A stretch of DNA of 64,000 bases from Littorina saxatilis (GCF_037325665.1 NC_090246.1:55332511-55396510); one strand, 5' to 3'; shown: positions 50,716 through 62,149, numbered from the stretch's first letter. Made by a program: numbers and translations. Notes: generated from the letters alone by a model not told the origin.

Positions 50716-53700
50716 TATTATATCAGTGCAATAGGACAAGCAATCATTCAGCTCAGAAGGCCAAACACTGTTATTGCACCATTGCAGTTTGCACTTGGCG
50801 TGCAAATGCACCGATCATTCGGTTCACGGTTTCTGATCGATACCCTCAGCCACCTTGGCTGTAGCTGTTCTTACACAGAGGTACGGAAATTTGAACTGAA
50901 TGCTGCGCAATCATATGGCATTGATCTCCCACCTACTACTGTGTATGCCTGCCTGTGCAGAAATCCCCGACACAATGCAGTCTGTCACAGACGTTGCATT
51001 CCATTCTAGCGAGCAACAAACGCAGCACAAAGAGTTGAGCGTGGCAAGGCAGAAGCGAGATCACAAAGACATTCAGCTGATCTTGAGATATCTGCTTGAT
51101 AGGAACCCTTTCACTGTGGATACAGCCCTCCGATCCATTTCAAGCGGAAAAGAAGCTGAAGCTACTGTGAATGCAGAACAAGCAAAAGGCGTAGGAAACA
51201 AGATTCTGAGCAGCATGATCGGAAATAATGTTGTGGATTTCACCTTTAAAAAGAAGGATCAAGCTGTAACCATGGCTCTGAAAGCCAAGTCGTCCAATCT
51301 GCACGATGATCTAGTACATGTTCACTCCATGCTGTTGTTCCAGAGACTAGTGACAACTGTGAAGAACACCAACGGATGTCATGAGGACGCTTTTGCCTTT
51401 GAGATGTGCAGTGTCCCAGCATCGCTGTTTGATTCGGGTGGTCTGCCAAGACAAGGTACCAAGGCTGCACTGGCAACTTACATCTGGACTTCAACAAAGC
51501 AGGTAAAAGGTGTTATTCCTGATGATGTAACATATGTCATCGATGGTGGCTTGCTGTTGCACCTTCTGCCCTGGTGCCGTGGTTCAACATACAACCAGCT
51601 TACTCCGAGTTACGCAGACTTTCTCATTCGTCATTTTGGCAAAGGAACTGTTGTTTTTGATGGATACAGCTGCGGACCTACCACCAAAGATGCAGCCCAT
51701 TTGCGAAGAACAAGCAGAGCCAATACAGTATGTGCCATCACTTTTGAGGGTGACATGGTCCTGTGCGAACCAAAGGAGCGCTTCCTGACGAATCCAAACA
51801 ACAAACAGCGGTTCATCAACCTCCTTAGTTCCCGTTTTTCACAGCACGGCTTTGACACTGTCCATACAACTGCTGATGCTGATAGGCTCGTCGTAAAGAC
51901 TTCTCTGGAATTGGCAAGGAAGGGAAACGTGATTCTGGTTGGCGAGGACACCGATCTGCTCATCCTTCTGTTGTACCATCTTACGCCAGATCACTGCCCC
52001 GTCTTCTTCACATCAGTGAGATCATCGACAGCAAAATCAGCTGCAAAAGTGTGGGACATCAGAAAAGTCCAGACTGTTCTTGGATCTCAAGTTTGTGAGA
52101 ACATCCTGTTTGCGCACGCCTTTGGTGGATGCGATACAATTAGCAGTCCATTCGGGATTGGAAAACCAATGTGTTTAACGAAATTGACCCAGTCACAGGC
52201 CCATGTCTTCAGCGCCAGTCCTTGCAGAGACACTTGTGACAGGGGAGGCTACCGCTCCTTTCACAGCAGACTCTGCACCCGAGTTGTTGGCCTTTAAAAG
52301 TCAACACCGGTGTATTGTAGAATTCTGTTTGTGATGGGGTCTGGTGGTTTCCGATTGTCTGTATGTTCATGGAAACCTTCGGGTTTGCATAACAGTTTTT
52401 ATAGGGCTAAGAAATTAGCCCTAACATTTTCAATCCTGTTTGATTGCACTTCGCCTCCCGAGGTGATCGTAGTGTTTCGGCACTCGGTTACATCTGGTGC
52501 TTGCGAGCAGGGATGGGACTCGGCATGATATGTTCAGGTAATGGCATAATATGACCACTGAACATTTTCGTGCTGTTCCCATTCTGCGAACTTGGAATGG
52601 ACAGTGGTCCCCCGGTACGGAACTTCGGGACGAAGTTCATTCAAACGGGGGCGATTGTGACAGGGGAGGCTTCCGCTCCTTTCACAGCAGACTCTGCACC
52701 CGAGTTGTTGGCCTTTAAAAGTCAACACCGGTGTATTGTAGAATTCTGTTTGTGATGGGATCTGGTGGTTTCCGATTGTCTGTATGTTCATGGAAACCTT
52801 CGGGTTTGCATAACAGTTTTTATAGGGCTAAGAAATTAGCCCTAACATTTTCAATCCTGTTTGATTGCACTTCGCCTCCCGAGGTGATCGTAGTGTTTCG
52901 GCACTCGGTTACATCTGGTGCTTGCGAGCAGGGATGGGACTCGGCATGATATGTTCAGGTAATGGCATAATATGACCACTGAACATTTTCGTGCTGTTCC
53001 CATTCTGCGAACTTGGAATGGACAGTGGTCCCCCGGTACGGAACTTCGGGACGAAGTTCATTCAAACGGGGGCGATTGTGACAGGGGAGGCTTCCGCTCC
53101 TTTCACAGCAGACTCTGCACCCGAGTTGTTGGCCTTTAAAAGTCAACACCGGTGTATTGTAGAATTCTGTTTGTGATGGGATCTGGTGGTTTCCGATTGT
53201 CTGTATGTTCATGGAAACCTTCGGGTTTGCATAACAGTTTTTATAGGGCTAAGAAATTAGCTCTAACATTTTCAATCCTGTTTGATTGCACTTCGCCTCC
53301 CGAGGTGATCGTAGTGTTTCGGCACTCGGTTACACACTAATGAGCTGATAGGAGCAGGAGAAAGGGCCTTTGTAGAACTCTATGGGGGGAAGGGAAGAGA
53401 CACTTTGAACTTCCTCCGCTACATCAAGTACATGCAGAAAGTCTCTACATGTACCTCATCGTTTCATCCCTGCAAACTCCCACCTACATCAGCAGCAGCT
53501 AAATTCCATTCCATGAGAACATACTTCCAGGTGCAAGAATGGATGCACTTGCATCAAGAACAGTTCCTCCTGGATCCGATGGACTGGGGATGGGAGATTG
53601 TTCAAGGCGCCATGCTTCCTATTCTCATTGACATTGCTGCTGCTCCTGGTGATCTACTCGATGTCATCCGATGCAATTGCAAGACAGAGTGTCGAACAGC

Positions 53701-53830
53701 AAGATGTTCATGCCGAAAACACGGCCTCGTGTGTACGTCTGGCTGTAGAGAGTGCAGAGGGGAGAGCTGTGCCAACACTGTGACCGAGGTTGCCTGTGTA
53801 GGTACATCAGACGATGAAGACGGGCTTTAG
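50578..53830 (+). pseudogene. gene of a multi-copy invertebrate family with C-terminal CXC (tesmin/TSO1-like) domain, interrupted
   Basis: Three coding segments belong to one family. Segment 1 (about 50730-50935) reads IGQAIIQLRRPNTVIAPLQF and GSRFLIDTLSHLGCSCSYTE. Segment 2 (about 50965-52230) reads DIQLILRYLLDRNPF, KKDQAVTMALK, SMLLFQRLV, VTYVIDGGLLLHLLPW, ADRLVVKTSLELARKGNVIL, GEDTDLLILLLYH and FAHAFGGCDTISS. Segment 3 (53339-53830) reads NELIGAGERAFVELYGGKG and the cluster CNCKTECRTARCSCRKHGLV, continuing CTSGCRECRGESC, a CXC motif. The acidic GEDTDLL and GCDT boxes recall FEN1/PIN-type nucleases (inference). Segments 1 and 2 are in different frames and the conserved stretch expected between them is missing. 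A 1.1-kb LTR element separates 2 and 3. AATAAA is at 54030-54035. Whether the family is host or mobile-element-borne is unknown to me. Confidence 0.75.
52235..53334 (+). mobile_element. TRIM-like miniature LTR element with three LTRs (LTR-int-LTR-int-LTR)
   Basis: A 258-bp direct repeat starting TGTGACAGGGGAGG and ending CTCGGTTACA (TG...CA termini) occurs at 52235-52492, 52656-52913 and 53077-53334. Two identical 163-bp internal parts separate the copies. CACT flanks both outer ends (52231-52234 and 53335-53338), a 4-bp target duplication. A tRNA-primer-site-like TGGTGCTTGCGAGC begins two bases after each LTR, and the purine-rich AAACGGGGGCG precedes the next. It has no protein-coding capacity, typical of TRIM elements. 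The LTRs differ at only a few bases, so the insertion is young. The three-LTR form is expected from recombination between LTRs. It looks structurally whole as a non-autonomous element. Confidence 0.75.
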
Positions 53831-53835
53831 CGTAA

Positions 53836-54440
53836 GTACGAGGTCATGTTGAATAGAGTGTGCGTGTGCATGTTCACATGTGTAATGCAACAGTAACGGG
53901 TAAAGGAGGGAGAATATCAGCACAGTAATTGTCAACTCACATACCTGTCAAACGCGACCCGGGAGACGCGCCCTGTGAAACCACACCGAATGCGCTAGAT
54001 TTGAGCTTCGGCTACGTTATTTCGCGCTAAATAAATGCAATTGAACCTATTTATCAACTGAATGTGCTTTTCTTACATACTATATGAGTGACATATGGCA
54101 CATCCCTTAAAATAAGACATGTTATAGACGTGAGAGGTGAGGGACGGAGCATATTCGGAATACCGTTATTGCGCAGTTGTCATCATTCTTTAAAAGCTTC
54201 AAAAATATAGTTCGCATGGGAAAACGTTGGCCAACTCGGTTTTACCTGATCAATGGATGCATGTAGAGTACAAAAAAGGTGAAATAAATTTTATAGCAAT
54301 TTGTTCACACAGGAGGTGAAATCTGATGAAATCTGCCTAGCCTATTAAGGCTATCTCTCGGCAAATCTTTACCCTTATGAATTAACGTGATAACTGCTCT
54401 TTTCTGAGTATCTGACAATTCACCGACTCTAAATGCATTT
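53836..54440. other. 3' flank of the CXC-family gene
   Basis: It contains the AATAAA noted at 54030. Nothing else was recognised. GAATA units near 54441-54460 mark the start of the duplicated block. Confidence 0.45.
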
Positions 54441-54459
54441 TGAATAGAATAGAATAGAA

Positions 54460-54640
54460 TCTTGCGGAACTCCAAACCTTACTGTTTGTTTACAAGAGTA
54501 GGATTGATTCAGATAAGTACTTTGCTGTCTCTCTGACAGGAAAGATTTTAAAATGTTAACAGAATCAGTTGCCAATCCATAAATTTCAAGCTTTTTGATA
54601 AGGAGTTTATGGTCAATTAGGTCAAAAGCTTTAGCAAAGT
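54460..54640 (-). mobile_element. jockey/CR1-like LINE fragment, second copy of the 17.2-17.4 kb piece
   Basis: The frame reads KAFDLIDHKLLIKKLEIYGL and VRFGVPQ and ends at the same GA-microsatellite junction as the copy at 17385. Confidence 0.9.
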
Positions 54641-54641
54641 A

Positions 54642-54726
<85 letters not shown>

Positions 54727-54792
54727 AGGGAGAGAGGGAATGAGCCACAGATAGCGAATTGTAATGTCAAATCCGACGATGTGTGTGTGTGT

Positions 54793-54836
<44 letters not shown>

Positions 54837-54989
54837 GTGTGTGTGTGTGTGTGCGTGTGTGTCTGTAAATGTATGTTTATGCATGTCTGTGTGTGTGTAT
54901 ATGTGTGTGTGTCCGTGTGTGTGTGTGTGTGTGTGTGTGTCTTTCTGTCTGTGTGTCTGTCTGTGTGTCTGTCTGTGTGACAAAAAGAA
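54641..54989. repeat. compound microsatellite (GA)n, (GT)n, (GTCT)n, second copy
   Basis: It has the same order and spacer (ATGAGCCACAGATAGCGAAT) as 17385-17701, with a longer GA and shorter GTCT array. Confidence 0.9.
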
Positions 54990-55236
54990 ACAAGTCGTGT
55001 AAGGCGAAATAACAACATTTAGTCAAGCTGTCGAACTCACAGAATGAAACTGAACACACTGCTTTTTTCACCAAGACCACATACTCGTCGTTTCGTCAGT
55101 CCACCGCTCGTGGCAAAGGCAGTGAAATCGACAAGCCATGCAGAGTAGTGCGGTAGTGGTCGCGCTAAGCAGGATAACACGCTTTCCTGTATGTCTATTC
55201 TTTTTAGCTTACTGAGTTTGTTTTTTAATCCAAACA

Positions 55237-55269
55237 TCTGTATATATATACGACTTGTGTCTGTCTGTC

Positions 55270-55363
<94 letters not shown>

Positions 55364-55950
55364 ATGCACGGCCAAAGTTCTCGATGGATCTGCTTCAAAT
55401 TTCGTGGGCATATTCAGGTACACCTGGTCGATATTTCAACACGTACTCTCAGCGCGCAGCGCTGAACCGATTTTGGTTCCACCTCAGCTACCCGGGCCCC
55501 CATACCGACACACCAAAGCCGCTAGACCACATCACAACGCCAAAGTTCTCGGTGGATCTTTTTCAAATTTGGACACCGTATTCAGCTACACCCCGGACAC
55601 AATATCATCGATGAGATATTTCAACACGTGCTCTCAGCGCGCAGCGCTGAACCGATTATGGTTTTTCTGTTCATTTCACCATTCCCAGTAACTCTTCCTT
55701 ATCTTCTCCAGTGTTTTGCGTTTATCTCCCTTCCTTCGTGTGGCTTCAATCCATATTCCCGTTTCAGTCTACGTTACTATTTTTAGAATGTCACTGCGCT
55801 GTCCAGAACGCTTCCCTTGCACCCGTAAGTTGTTCTTACTGTCAAAGTGAAAAGGTCGAATCAATTTATAGCCACGCGAAAAATACACTGTCACCTATCT
55901 CTATATATTTATAGATATAGATATACATATATATATATATACGGCTTCTC

Positions 55951-55981
<31 letters not shown>

Positions 55982-56215
55982 AAGCAACACCTGTGGATTA
56001 TAGAGTTCTGTTTGTGATGGGGTCTAGCGGCTTTTGTCTGTCTGTATGTTCTGGCATTTGAGAAGCCACAACAGATAATATAAGGCTAAGAAATAAGCTC
56101 TAAAATTCTCAATCCCGTTTGACAGGACTTCGCCTTCAAAAGTGATTGTGGTGAACCGCCTCGCTGTCTGTCTCTGTCTCGCGATTCACCCCGGCGAAGC
56201 CGGGTATTCCTCTAG
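55237..56215 (+). mobile_element. non-autonomous Helitron
   Basis: It begins TCTGTATATATATACGACTT and ends with a hairpin CCCGGC-GAA-GCCGGG, then TATTCCTCTAG: 5'-TC, a 3' stem-loop and a CTAG (CTRR) terminus. It is inserted between A (55236) and T (56216) without target duplication, all canonical Helitron features. Inside are (GTCT)n and ~85 bp of GT, two direct repeats of a segment with TCTCAGCGCGCAGCGCTGAA, and a stretch (about 55990-56165) related to the LTR at 52235. It has no Rep/helicase. Confidence 0.88.
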
Positions 56216-56230
56216 TATCATATATATATA

Positions 56231-58826
56231 TGACTAAGTGCCAAAAGGTGCGCACGAAAAGCGGACAAAGGGGCTAAAAAATAAAAGTTGACAAACACGA
56301 CTGATATTGTGATTTTTGTTAAGACAACAGATGCTGGAACCCAATTACGAAAAGAAAAGATAAATTTACCCAAATGATTTTACAAATAACGATAATTTTG
56401 TTCGTTATATCATTCAAAACGGCACTGAGTCATAGCATTAAGGTTATCTCGCACGTTTTTAAAGCTAGGGCTTTGAAACTTGGCACACAACCAAAGTATA
56501 ATGACCTCCAGGTATGGTGCACATCACATTAAACAACATTGAATTTCAAGGTCACAGCGAGGTTAAATTTCCTTTGCAAACTGGAAAATTGTCGTTGTCA
56601 CAGTGACGTCTTACATGTTTTAATACTAGATCAGTTAGACTTTACATACTTCACATACTTTCAGCATTTTTATAAAACCTCATTAAAAGTGACCTGCTGG
56701 TTAATCTTTGTCAAAGTTCAAGGTCACAGCGGGGTCACATCTGGTCCAAATGTGGAATATTTTCAATTTATTCAGCGCGTTTATAGCACGAGCTTTGAAA
56801 ATACACACAGTTATAGAGTATAATGTTCACACACGATTAAAGTCTGGTTGAAAAAGTCAAGGTCACAGCAGGGTCGCGTTGAGGTCAAACATATACATTT
56901 TTCAACGAGGTATTCTCATATGTTTTTGAAGCTAGGGCCTTGAAACTTGGCACACTACGCAAGTTAAATTAAACCTCATCAAATTCCAAGGTCACAGTAA
57001 GGTTAAAGATCCTTTAAGGATATTTTCTAAAAAAGGTGACCGCCTGGTTAATGTTTGTCAAATTTCAAGGTCACAGCAGTGCCATCTGGCTTAAACTTTG
57101 AAAAATTGTCAATTTCTTCAACTAGTTTTATAGTATTTCTATGAGTCATGTTGAATGGAATGGTGGCATGTGCCTCTATTCTAGCTAACAACAAAGCTGA
57201 AAAAATGAATATTATCTGTTTGTTTTGTTTGTTTTACCCGTACGAGACCTTTCTGTGACCTTGACATGTGACAAGGATCTACCTTAACTTCTTTAAGTCG
57301 GAGAATCATTGAGAGTTGTGTGATGTTTGAAGGCTCTCCCTTTAAAAACAACTGAGATAATGATGCATTTTCGTTTTTTGATTTGCCCATATGTGACCTT
57401 GAGATTCACAAAGGTCAACAAGACTTTAACCGTGTATGGAGGCTATTAAGCCCAAAAATGTGAACTTTCAAGGTTCTTGCTTTGAAAAACTCTGAGAAAA
57501 AGGTTATGGGTTTTTTTTTTACCCACACGAGACCCTGCTATGACCTTCACATTTCTCAAGGATCAACCTTGAATTCTCCATGTTGAACAATCATTAAGCA
57601 AAAGCGTTGTTTGAAGTTTGAAGGTTCTAGCTTCAAAAATCTCTGAAAAAATATGTTTCATCCGTTTTCTGAACCACATGTGACCCAGCCGTGACCTTGA
57701 AATCTGACAAGGGTCAACAAGACTTTTACCATGCATGGGGGCGATTAAACCCCAAATGTGTGTGAAGTTTCAAGGTTTCAACTTAAAAAACGTCTGAGAA
57801 AAATATACATTTTCCTTTTTGGACAATGTGTTGCACGCAAGACAACACGACACACGCTCGTGTTATCATTCTTTTACTTTAAGGTCGACTTGCGTGCCCG
57901 CTCTTTCGCTAATCTCAATTAAAATTCATCTTGGAAGTTCGGTTTTATTACGCTTTTAATTAAGAAGATTAAACTAAGACAACAAATAGTTTTACCCATT
58001 AAACTCGATAAGGTAGTGACATTTTATGTTGAACGCAAGATGGTGTCGCACGCAAGATCTGAAAAGATGTTGACGACATAATTTCAACACTTGATAGCGC
58101 ATTCGTGGTTCGTGATTTCTTCACAAATTTTGAACACAGAATGTGTCACGTGGTTCCGTAGATGAAGTTGATCTTTGTACATGTAAATTTTGTTTTTAAA
58201 AGAAAATAACCGTTAATTACCGAACATTTTGTCGCACGCAAGATATGACGAAATTTTCAAATCGTTTTCAAAAATGCTGTTCAAAAGTTCTGCAGTCTTT
58301 GCTGGATTACTTGAAAGACAGCAGTTTGATACACCGTTATCGCTTGACGTGTCGACATCAATTCCAGAGTTTTTGAAAAAGAAATTAAGTAAATATCTGC
58401 GATTGAAAAATGTATGCCGTGATGACGACACATCTTGCGTGCGACACCTTAAAATTCGGTTATCGAAAAAAAAAATTCTCTCGAGATTTAGATTTGACGT
58501 TTGGTCTCGTCTGTAAAGCGATGTTTCAGGCATTCAATCAAACTAAATGCAATTCATTTGTGCTTCTTGTTATTTTTCTGTGGCATATTCAAAACACGAG
58601 GTATCACGATGTCCGTTTTCAGATGGCCGGTTTTGGCGTTATTTTTGACTTTAAACAAAGATAACTTCAAAACCGTTCAAGTCAGACACACGAAATTATG
58701 TCCACTATCTCTTCGCACATTCATCCACACACACACCAATTTTCAGCAGACACACGTTTTTAGAAACATTTTTATTGTAAAACAAAGTCGTCTTCTGTTC
58801 TGTGAGCACCTTTTGGCACTTAGTCA
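56231..58826. mobile_element. 2.6-kb TIR element with TA target duplication (Tc1/mariner-like ends, no transposase)
   Basis: The ends TGACTAAGTGCCAAAAGGTG and CACCTTTTGGCACTTAGTCA are perfect inverted repeats flanked by TA (56229-56230, 58827-58828). Inside are spaced repeats of AAGGTCACAG (five between 56540 and 57080), then ~140-bp units with GTGACCTTGA and CAAGGATCAACC (57240-57780), then GCACGCAAGA words on both strands (57830-58450). The longest open frames are under 130 codons with no DDE/D motif, so it is non-autonomous. The superfamily rests only on the TA duplication. Confidence 0.8.
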
Positions 58827-59356
58827 TATGTGTTTGGAATCAGGAACCGACAAGGAATAAGATGAAATTGTTTTTAAATCGATTTCGGAAAAATAATTTT
58901 AATCATAATGTTCATATTTTTAATTTTCAGAGCTTGTTTGTAATCCAAATATAACATATGTATATGTTTTTGGAATCACAAAATGACGAAGAATAAGATG
59001 AAATTATTTTTAAATCGTTTAATAAAAACATAATTTTAATTACAAGTTTCCGATTTTTAATGACCAAACTCATTCATTAGTTTTTAAGCCACCAAGCTTA
59101 AATGCAATACCAAAGTCCGGCCTTTGTCGAAGATTGCTTGGCCAAAATTTCAATCAATTTGATTAAAAAATGAGGGTGTGACAGTGCCGCCTCAACTTTT
59201 ACAAAAAGCCGGATATGACGTCATCAAAGGTATTTATCGAAAAAAAAAGAAAAAAACGTCCGAGGATATCATTCCCAGGAACTCTCATGTCAAATTTCAT
59301 AAAGATCAGTCCAGTAGTTTAGTCTGAATCGCTCTACACACACACACGCACAGACA

Positions 59357-59433
<77 letters not shown>

Positions 59434-59537
59434 CACGACCCTCGTCTCGATTCCCCCTCTATGTTGAAACATTTAGTCAAAACTGTGTGTCTGTCTGTGT
59501 GTCTGTCTGTGTGTCTGTCTGTGTGACAAAAAGAAAC

Positions 59538-59574
59538 AAGTTAAAACATTTAGTCAAAACTTGACTAAATGTAA
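59538..59574 (+). mobile_element. P element 3' hairpin remnant
   Basis: Only ACATTTAGTCAAAACTTGAC and the end of the hairpin remain, directly after AAAAAGAAACAAGTT. This looks like an internal deletion of a copy equivalent to copy 3. Confidence 0.7.
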
Positions 59575-59611
59575 AAAGAACTGTTCATTTTATAAGTTCG
59601 GTTAAAAAAAA

Positions 59612-60383
59612 ACAAGTCGCGTAAGGCGAAATTACTACATTTAGTCAAGCTGTGGAACTCACAGAATGAAACTGAACGCACTGCATTTTTTCACAATGAC
59701 CGTAGTCCGCCGCTTGTGCATAACGGAGTGAAACTGACGAGCCTGTTCAGCGCGGTAGTGGTTTCGCTGTGCTGCATATCACGCTTTTCTGTACCTCTCT
59801 TCGTTTTAACTTTCTGAGCGTGTTTTTAATCGAAGCATATCATATCTATAAGTTTTGGGAATCAGGAACCGACAAGGAATAAGATGAAATTGTTTTTAAA
59901 TCGATTTCGGAAATTTAATTTTTATATTTTTAATTTTCAGAGCTTGTTTTTAATTCAAATATAACATATTTATATGGTTTTTTTAATCAGGAAATGATGT
60001 AAAATAAGATGAACGTAAATTGGGATCGTTTTATATAAAAAACAAAATCATTACAATTTTCAGATTTTTAATGACCAAAGTCATTAATTAATTTTTAAGT
60101 CACCAAGCTGAAATACAATTTCGAAGTCCGGCCGAAGATTGTTTGGCCAAAATTTCAATCAATTTGATTGAAAAGTGAGGGTGTGACAGTGCCGCCTCAA
60201 CTTTTACAAAAAGCCGGATATGACGTCATCAAAAGTATTTATCGCAAAAAAGAAAAAAAAAGTCCGGGGATATCATTCCCAGGGACTCTCATGTAAAATT
60301 TCATAAAGATCGGTTCAGTAGTTTGGTCTGAATCGCTCTACACACACACACGCACAGACACACACACGCACAGACACACACAC

Positions 60384-60421
<38 letters not shown>

Positions 60422-60495
60422 ACATACACCACGACCCTCGTCTCGATTCCCCCTCTATGTTAAAACGTTTAGTCAAAACTTTTTGACTAAATGTA
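59612..60495 (+). mobile_element. P element copy 13
   Basis: This is a complete copy with a slightly altered hairpin loop. It shares AGGAAATGATGTAAAATAAG and GTCCGCCGC...GCATAACGGAGTG with copy 3, making the two likely counterparts in the duplicated block. Confidence 0.88.
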
Positions 60496-61082
60496 AAAAG
60501 AGTAACATGTTTGACGTATTTCTTTTGTGAATCAAATTCCGTTTTTCAAAAATGAAACAGCGTTCCCTCTTTTCTTTGGTTCGCTCCGGATCACTAAATT
60601 TTGTATCTGTGACAGTGCGGCCTCAATGTTGTAAACGTGCACATATGACTTCACCAAAAAGTGCTATCAAAACTCGTAGCACACACACACACATACACAC
60701 ACACACACCACCCATTGCACTTCGCTCATAGCGGTTACAAAGTATGTTTGAATACAGGCTGGACAGCCGTGTGAGAAGGGTACTTTGTACTCGGAGAGGC
60801 TGTGTAGCTCAGTCTTCGGGTTGCTTTGCGATGATAGGCCCCTGTAGCCGCGCTGAAGCTATATATAGCGATGGATGCTGCGGTTAACTCAGTGAATGGA
60901 GCCAAATCGAAAATAAAGCCAAACTAGCAAAACATTCAGTTTACATTTTGATCTTTTGAGTTTTTGTGTCTTTCGGATCCCGTTTTTTGTTTCATCGATC
61001 GTTTACTATTAATTTCCAATCAAGAATTTACGTCGCCATTACCGGACGCGATTTCCGGTGATGAAAAAAGCTTGACGTGATA
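60496..61082. other. intergenic sequence upstream of the AT-hook exon
   Basis: A 35-bp CA tract near 60680-60710 and otherwise unique-looking sequence. No TATA box was assigned. Confidence 0.45.
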
Positions 61083-61307
61083 ATGTCGCGCGCGAAGAGA
61101 TTCGAAGCAATTCCGTCTGTCAAAATTAAGGTTCTCACTGGAAAACGAGGACGTCCTAAAACTGTTCAGGTTGAACTTGACTCAAAGCGAAGACGGCATC
61201 ACTGTGACAATGAAAGCCCGATGGACAATTTGGAATCAAAATCGCAGGCAGAAGAGACGTGTGGCTCTGACTGTGACTACGAAGAAGGGCTGAGTAGTAA
61301 GGAAGAG
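61083..61307 (+). CDS. putative first coding exon of an AT-hook (GRP-core) nuclear protein
   Basis: The frame starts at the ATG at 61083 and reads MSRAKRFEAIPSVKIKVLTG then KRGRPKTVQVELDSKRRRH. K-R-G-R-P-K is an AT-hook core for minor-groove binding, followed by a basic patch KRRRH (possible nuclear signal) and an acidic, serine-rich tail ending SSKEE. The frame closes in phase 0 at GAAGAG/GTAAAT, a plausible splice donor; the stop comes two codons later if unspliced. Codon use is less AT-biased than the surroundings. The rest of the gene was not found in the next 2.7 kb, so it is either a long-intron gene or chance. Moderate to low confidence. Confidence 0.45.
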
Positions 61308-62146
61308 GTAAATTGATTCAGGTTTGTTTCTTTGTCCTCAAATGTTCTTTTGATTGCGTGTAATTCAATTTCCATAACTAGTTCATGACAAGCAGACAAA
61401 GTATCGTGCCGTGGGCTTGCAGTATCATGCATACGGACACGGAGGGTGGAAGGGGGGGGGATAGAAACTAACTTGTTCTCTGGCTTGGGGGGTGCGGGAA
61501 GCAGTTTACTTTAATCTTACACTGATTATCAGTGCTAAGTACACGGAAGAACTGACACGTAACACGGTTACCCAACCGCAACGGACAGGGAGGGACGCAG
61601 TTTTGCGCACAACAATCACCCCCACAATAACTCCGCCCACCAAGCCTAAGGCTAAGAGCCCCACTACACCAATCGCTGACGCCACCCCCAACCACAGGGA
61701 CGTTGAGTGACACACACTTTATCCCCTAATGACACGAAGCAGCCAACCCATGAGCGGGAACTGTTACCCGCCAATAAGACCTCAGATCAACTCTGACGAA
61801 ACTATCTACTTAAACACGCAGAGTCAACTACTTGCCAGTGGGAACGCTCAGTCTCCCCTATCACAGCTACTGTGATCAAAACCCTCCGAATTTGTGAGGT
61901 ACACATACAACGAAACCCTCAATTACTGCATATGTTGTGTAAGGGTTCATCCTGGATTTCCATCTGCTAAACTACAGAGCTGGTAAGAGAAAATGAGCGG
62001 TCGGTTGAGCTAATGCCGTTGGCACAGGAGCAGTTATAAAGGCAATACAATCATAAACGAGTGCTGTCTTGCCATGACTTTCTTTATGAAGTTGTTGCTC
62101 TACATACATTTAGCTTGAGCGGTCTGAATTATGTAAATCACCCACA
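61308..62146. other. possible intron / intergenic sequence
   Basis: A G-rich patch lies near 61450-61460. No exon, repeat or RNA gene could be supported. Open frames at 61468-61715 occur on both strands and lack family features. Confidence 0.4.
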
Positions 62147-62149
62147 TCA

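Larger units (their letters stand above)
54990..59484 (+). mobile_element. P element copy 12, split by a Helitron and a TA-flanked TIR element
   Basis: The 5' part is 54990-55236 and the 3' part 58829-59484. Removing 55237-56215 and 56231-58826 rejoins CCAAACA to TATCATATATATA and then to TATGTGTTTGGAATC, matching copy 2. The 3' end has the same truncated hairpin, with AAAACTGTGTGTCTGTCT, as copy 2. Confidence 0.88.

Noticed and set aside
51246-51963. Antisense frames within the CXC-family gene
   Set aside because: They are shadows of the plus-strand coding segment, which carries the conserved motifs.
58213-58860. Open frames of ~95-119 codons inside the 2.6-kb TIR element as a transposase
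   Set aside because: There is no DDE/D pattern or helix-turn-helix, and the frames overlap on both strands.
61468-61715. Open frames on both strands near 61.5-61.7 kb as a downstream exon of the AT-hook gene
   Set aside because: There are no matching splice sites or phase, low-complexity Thr/Pro content, and equal openness on the opposite strand.
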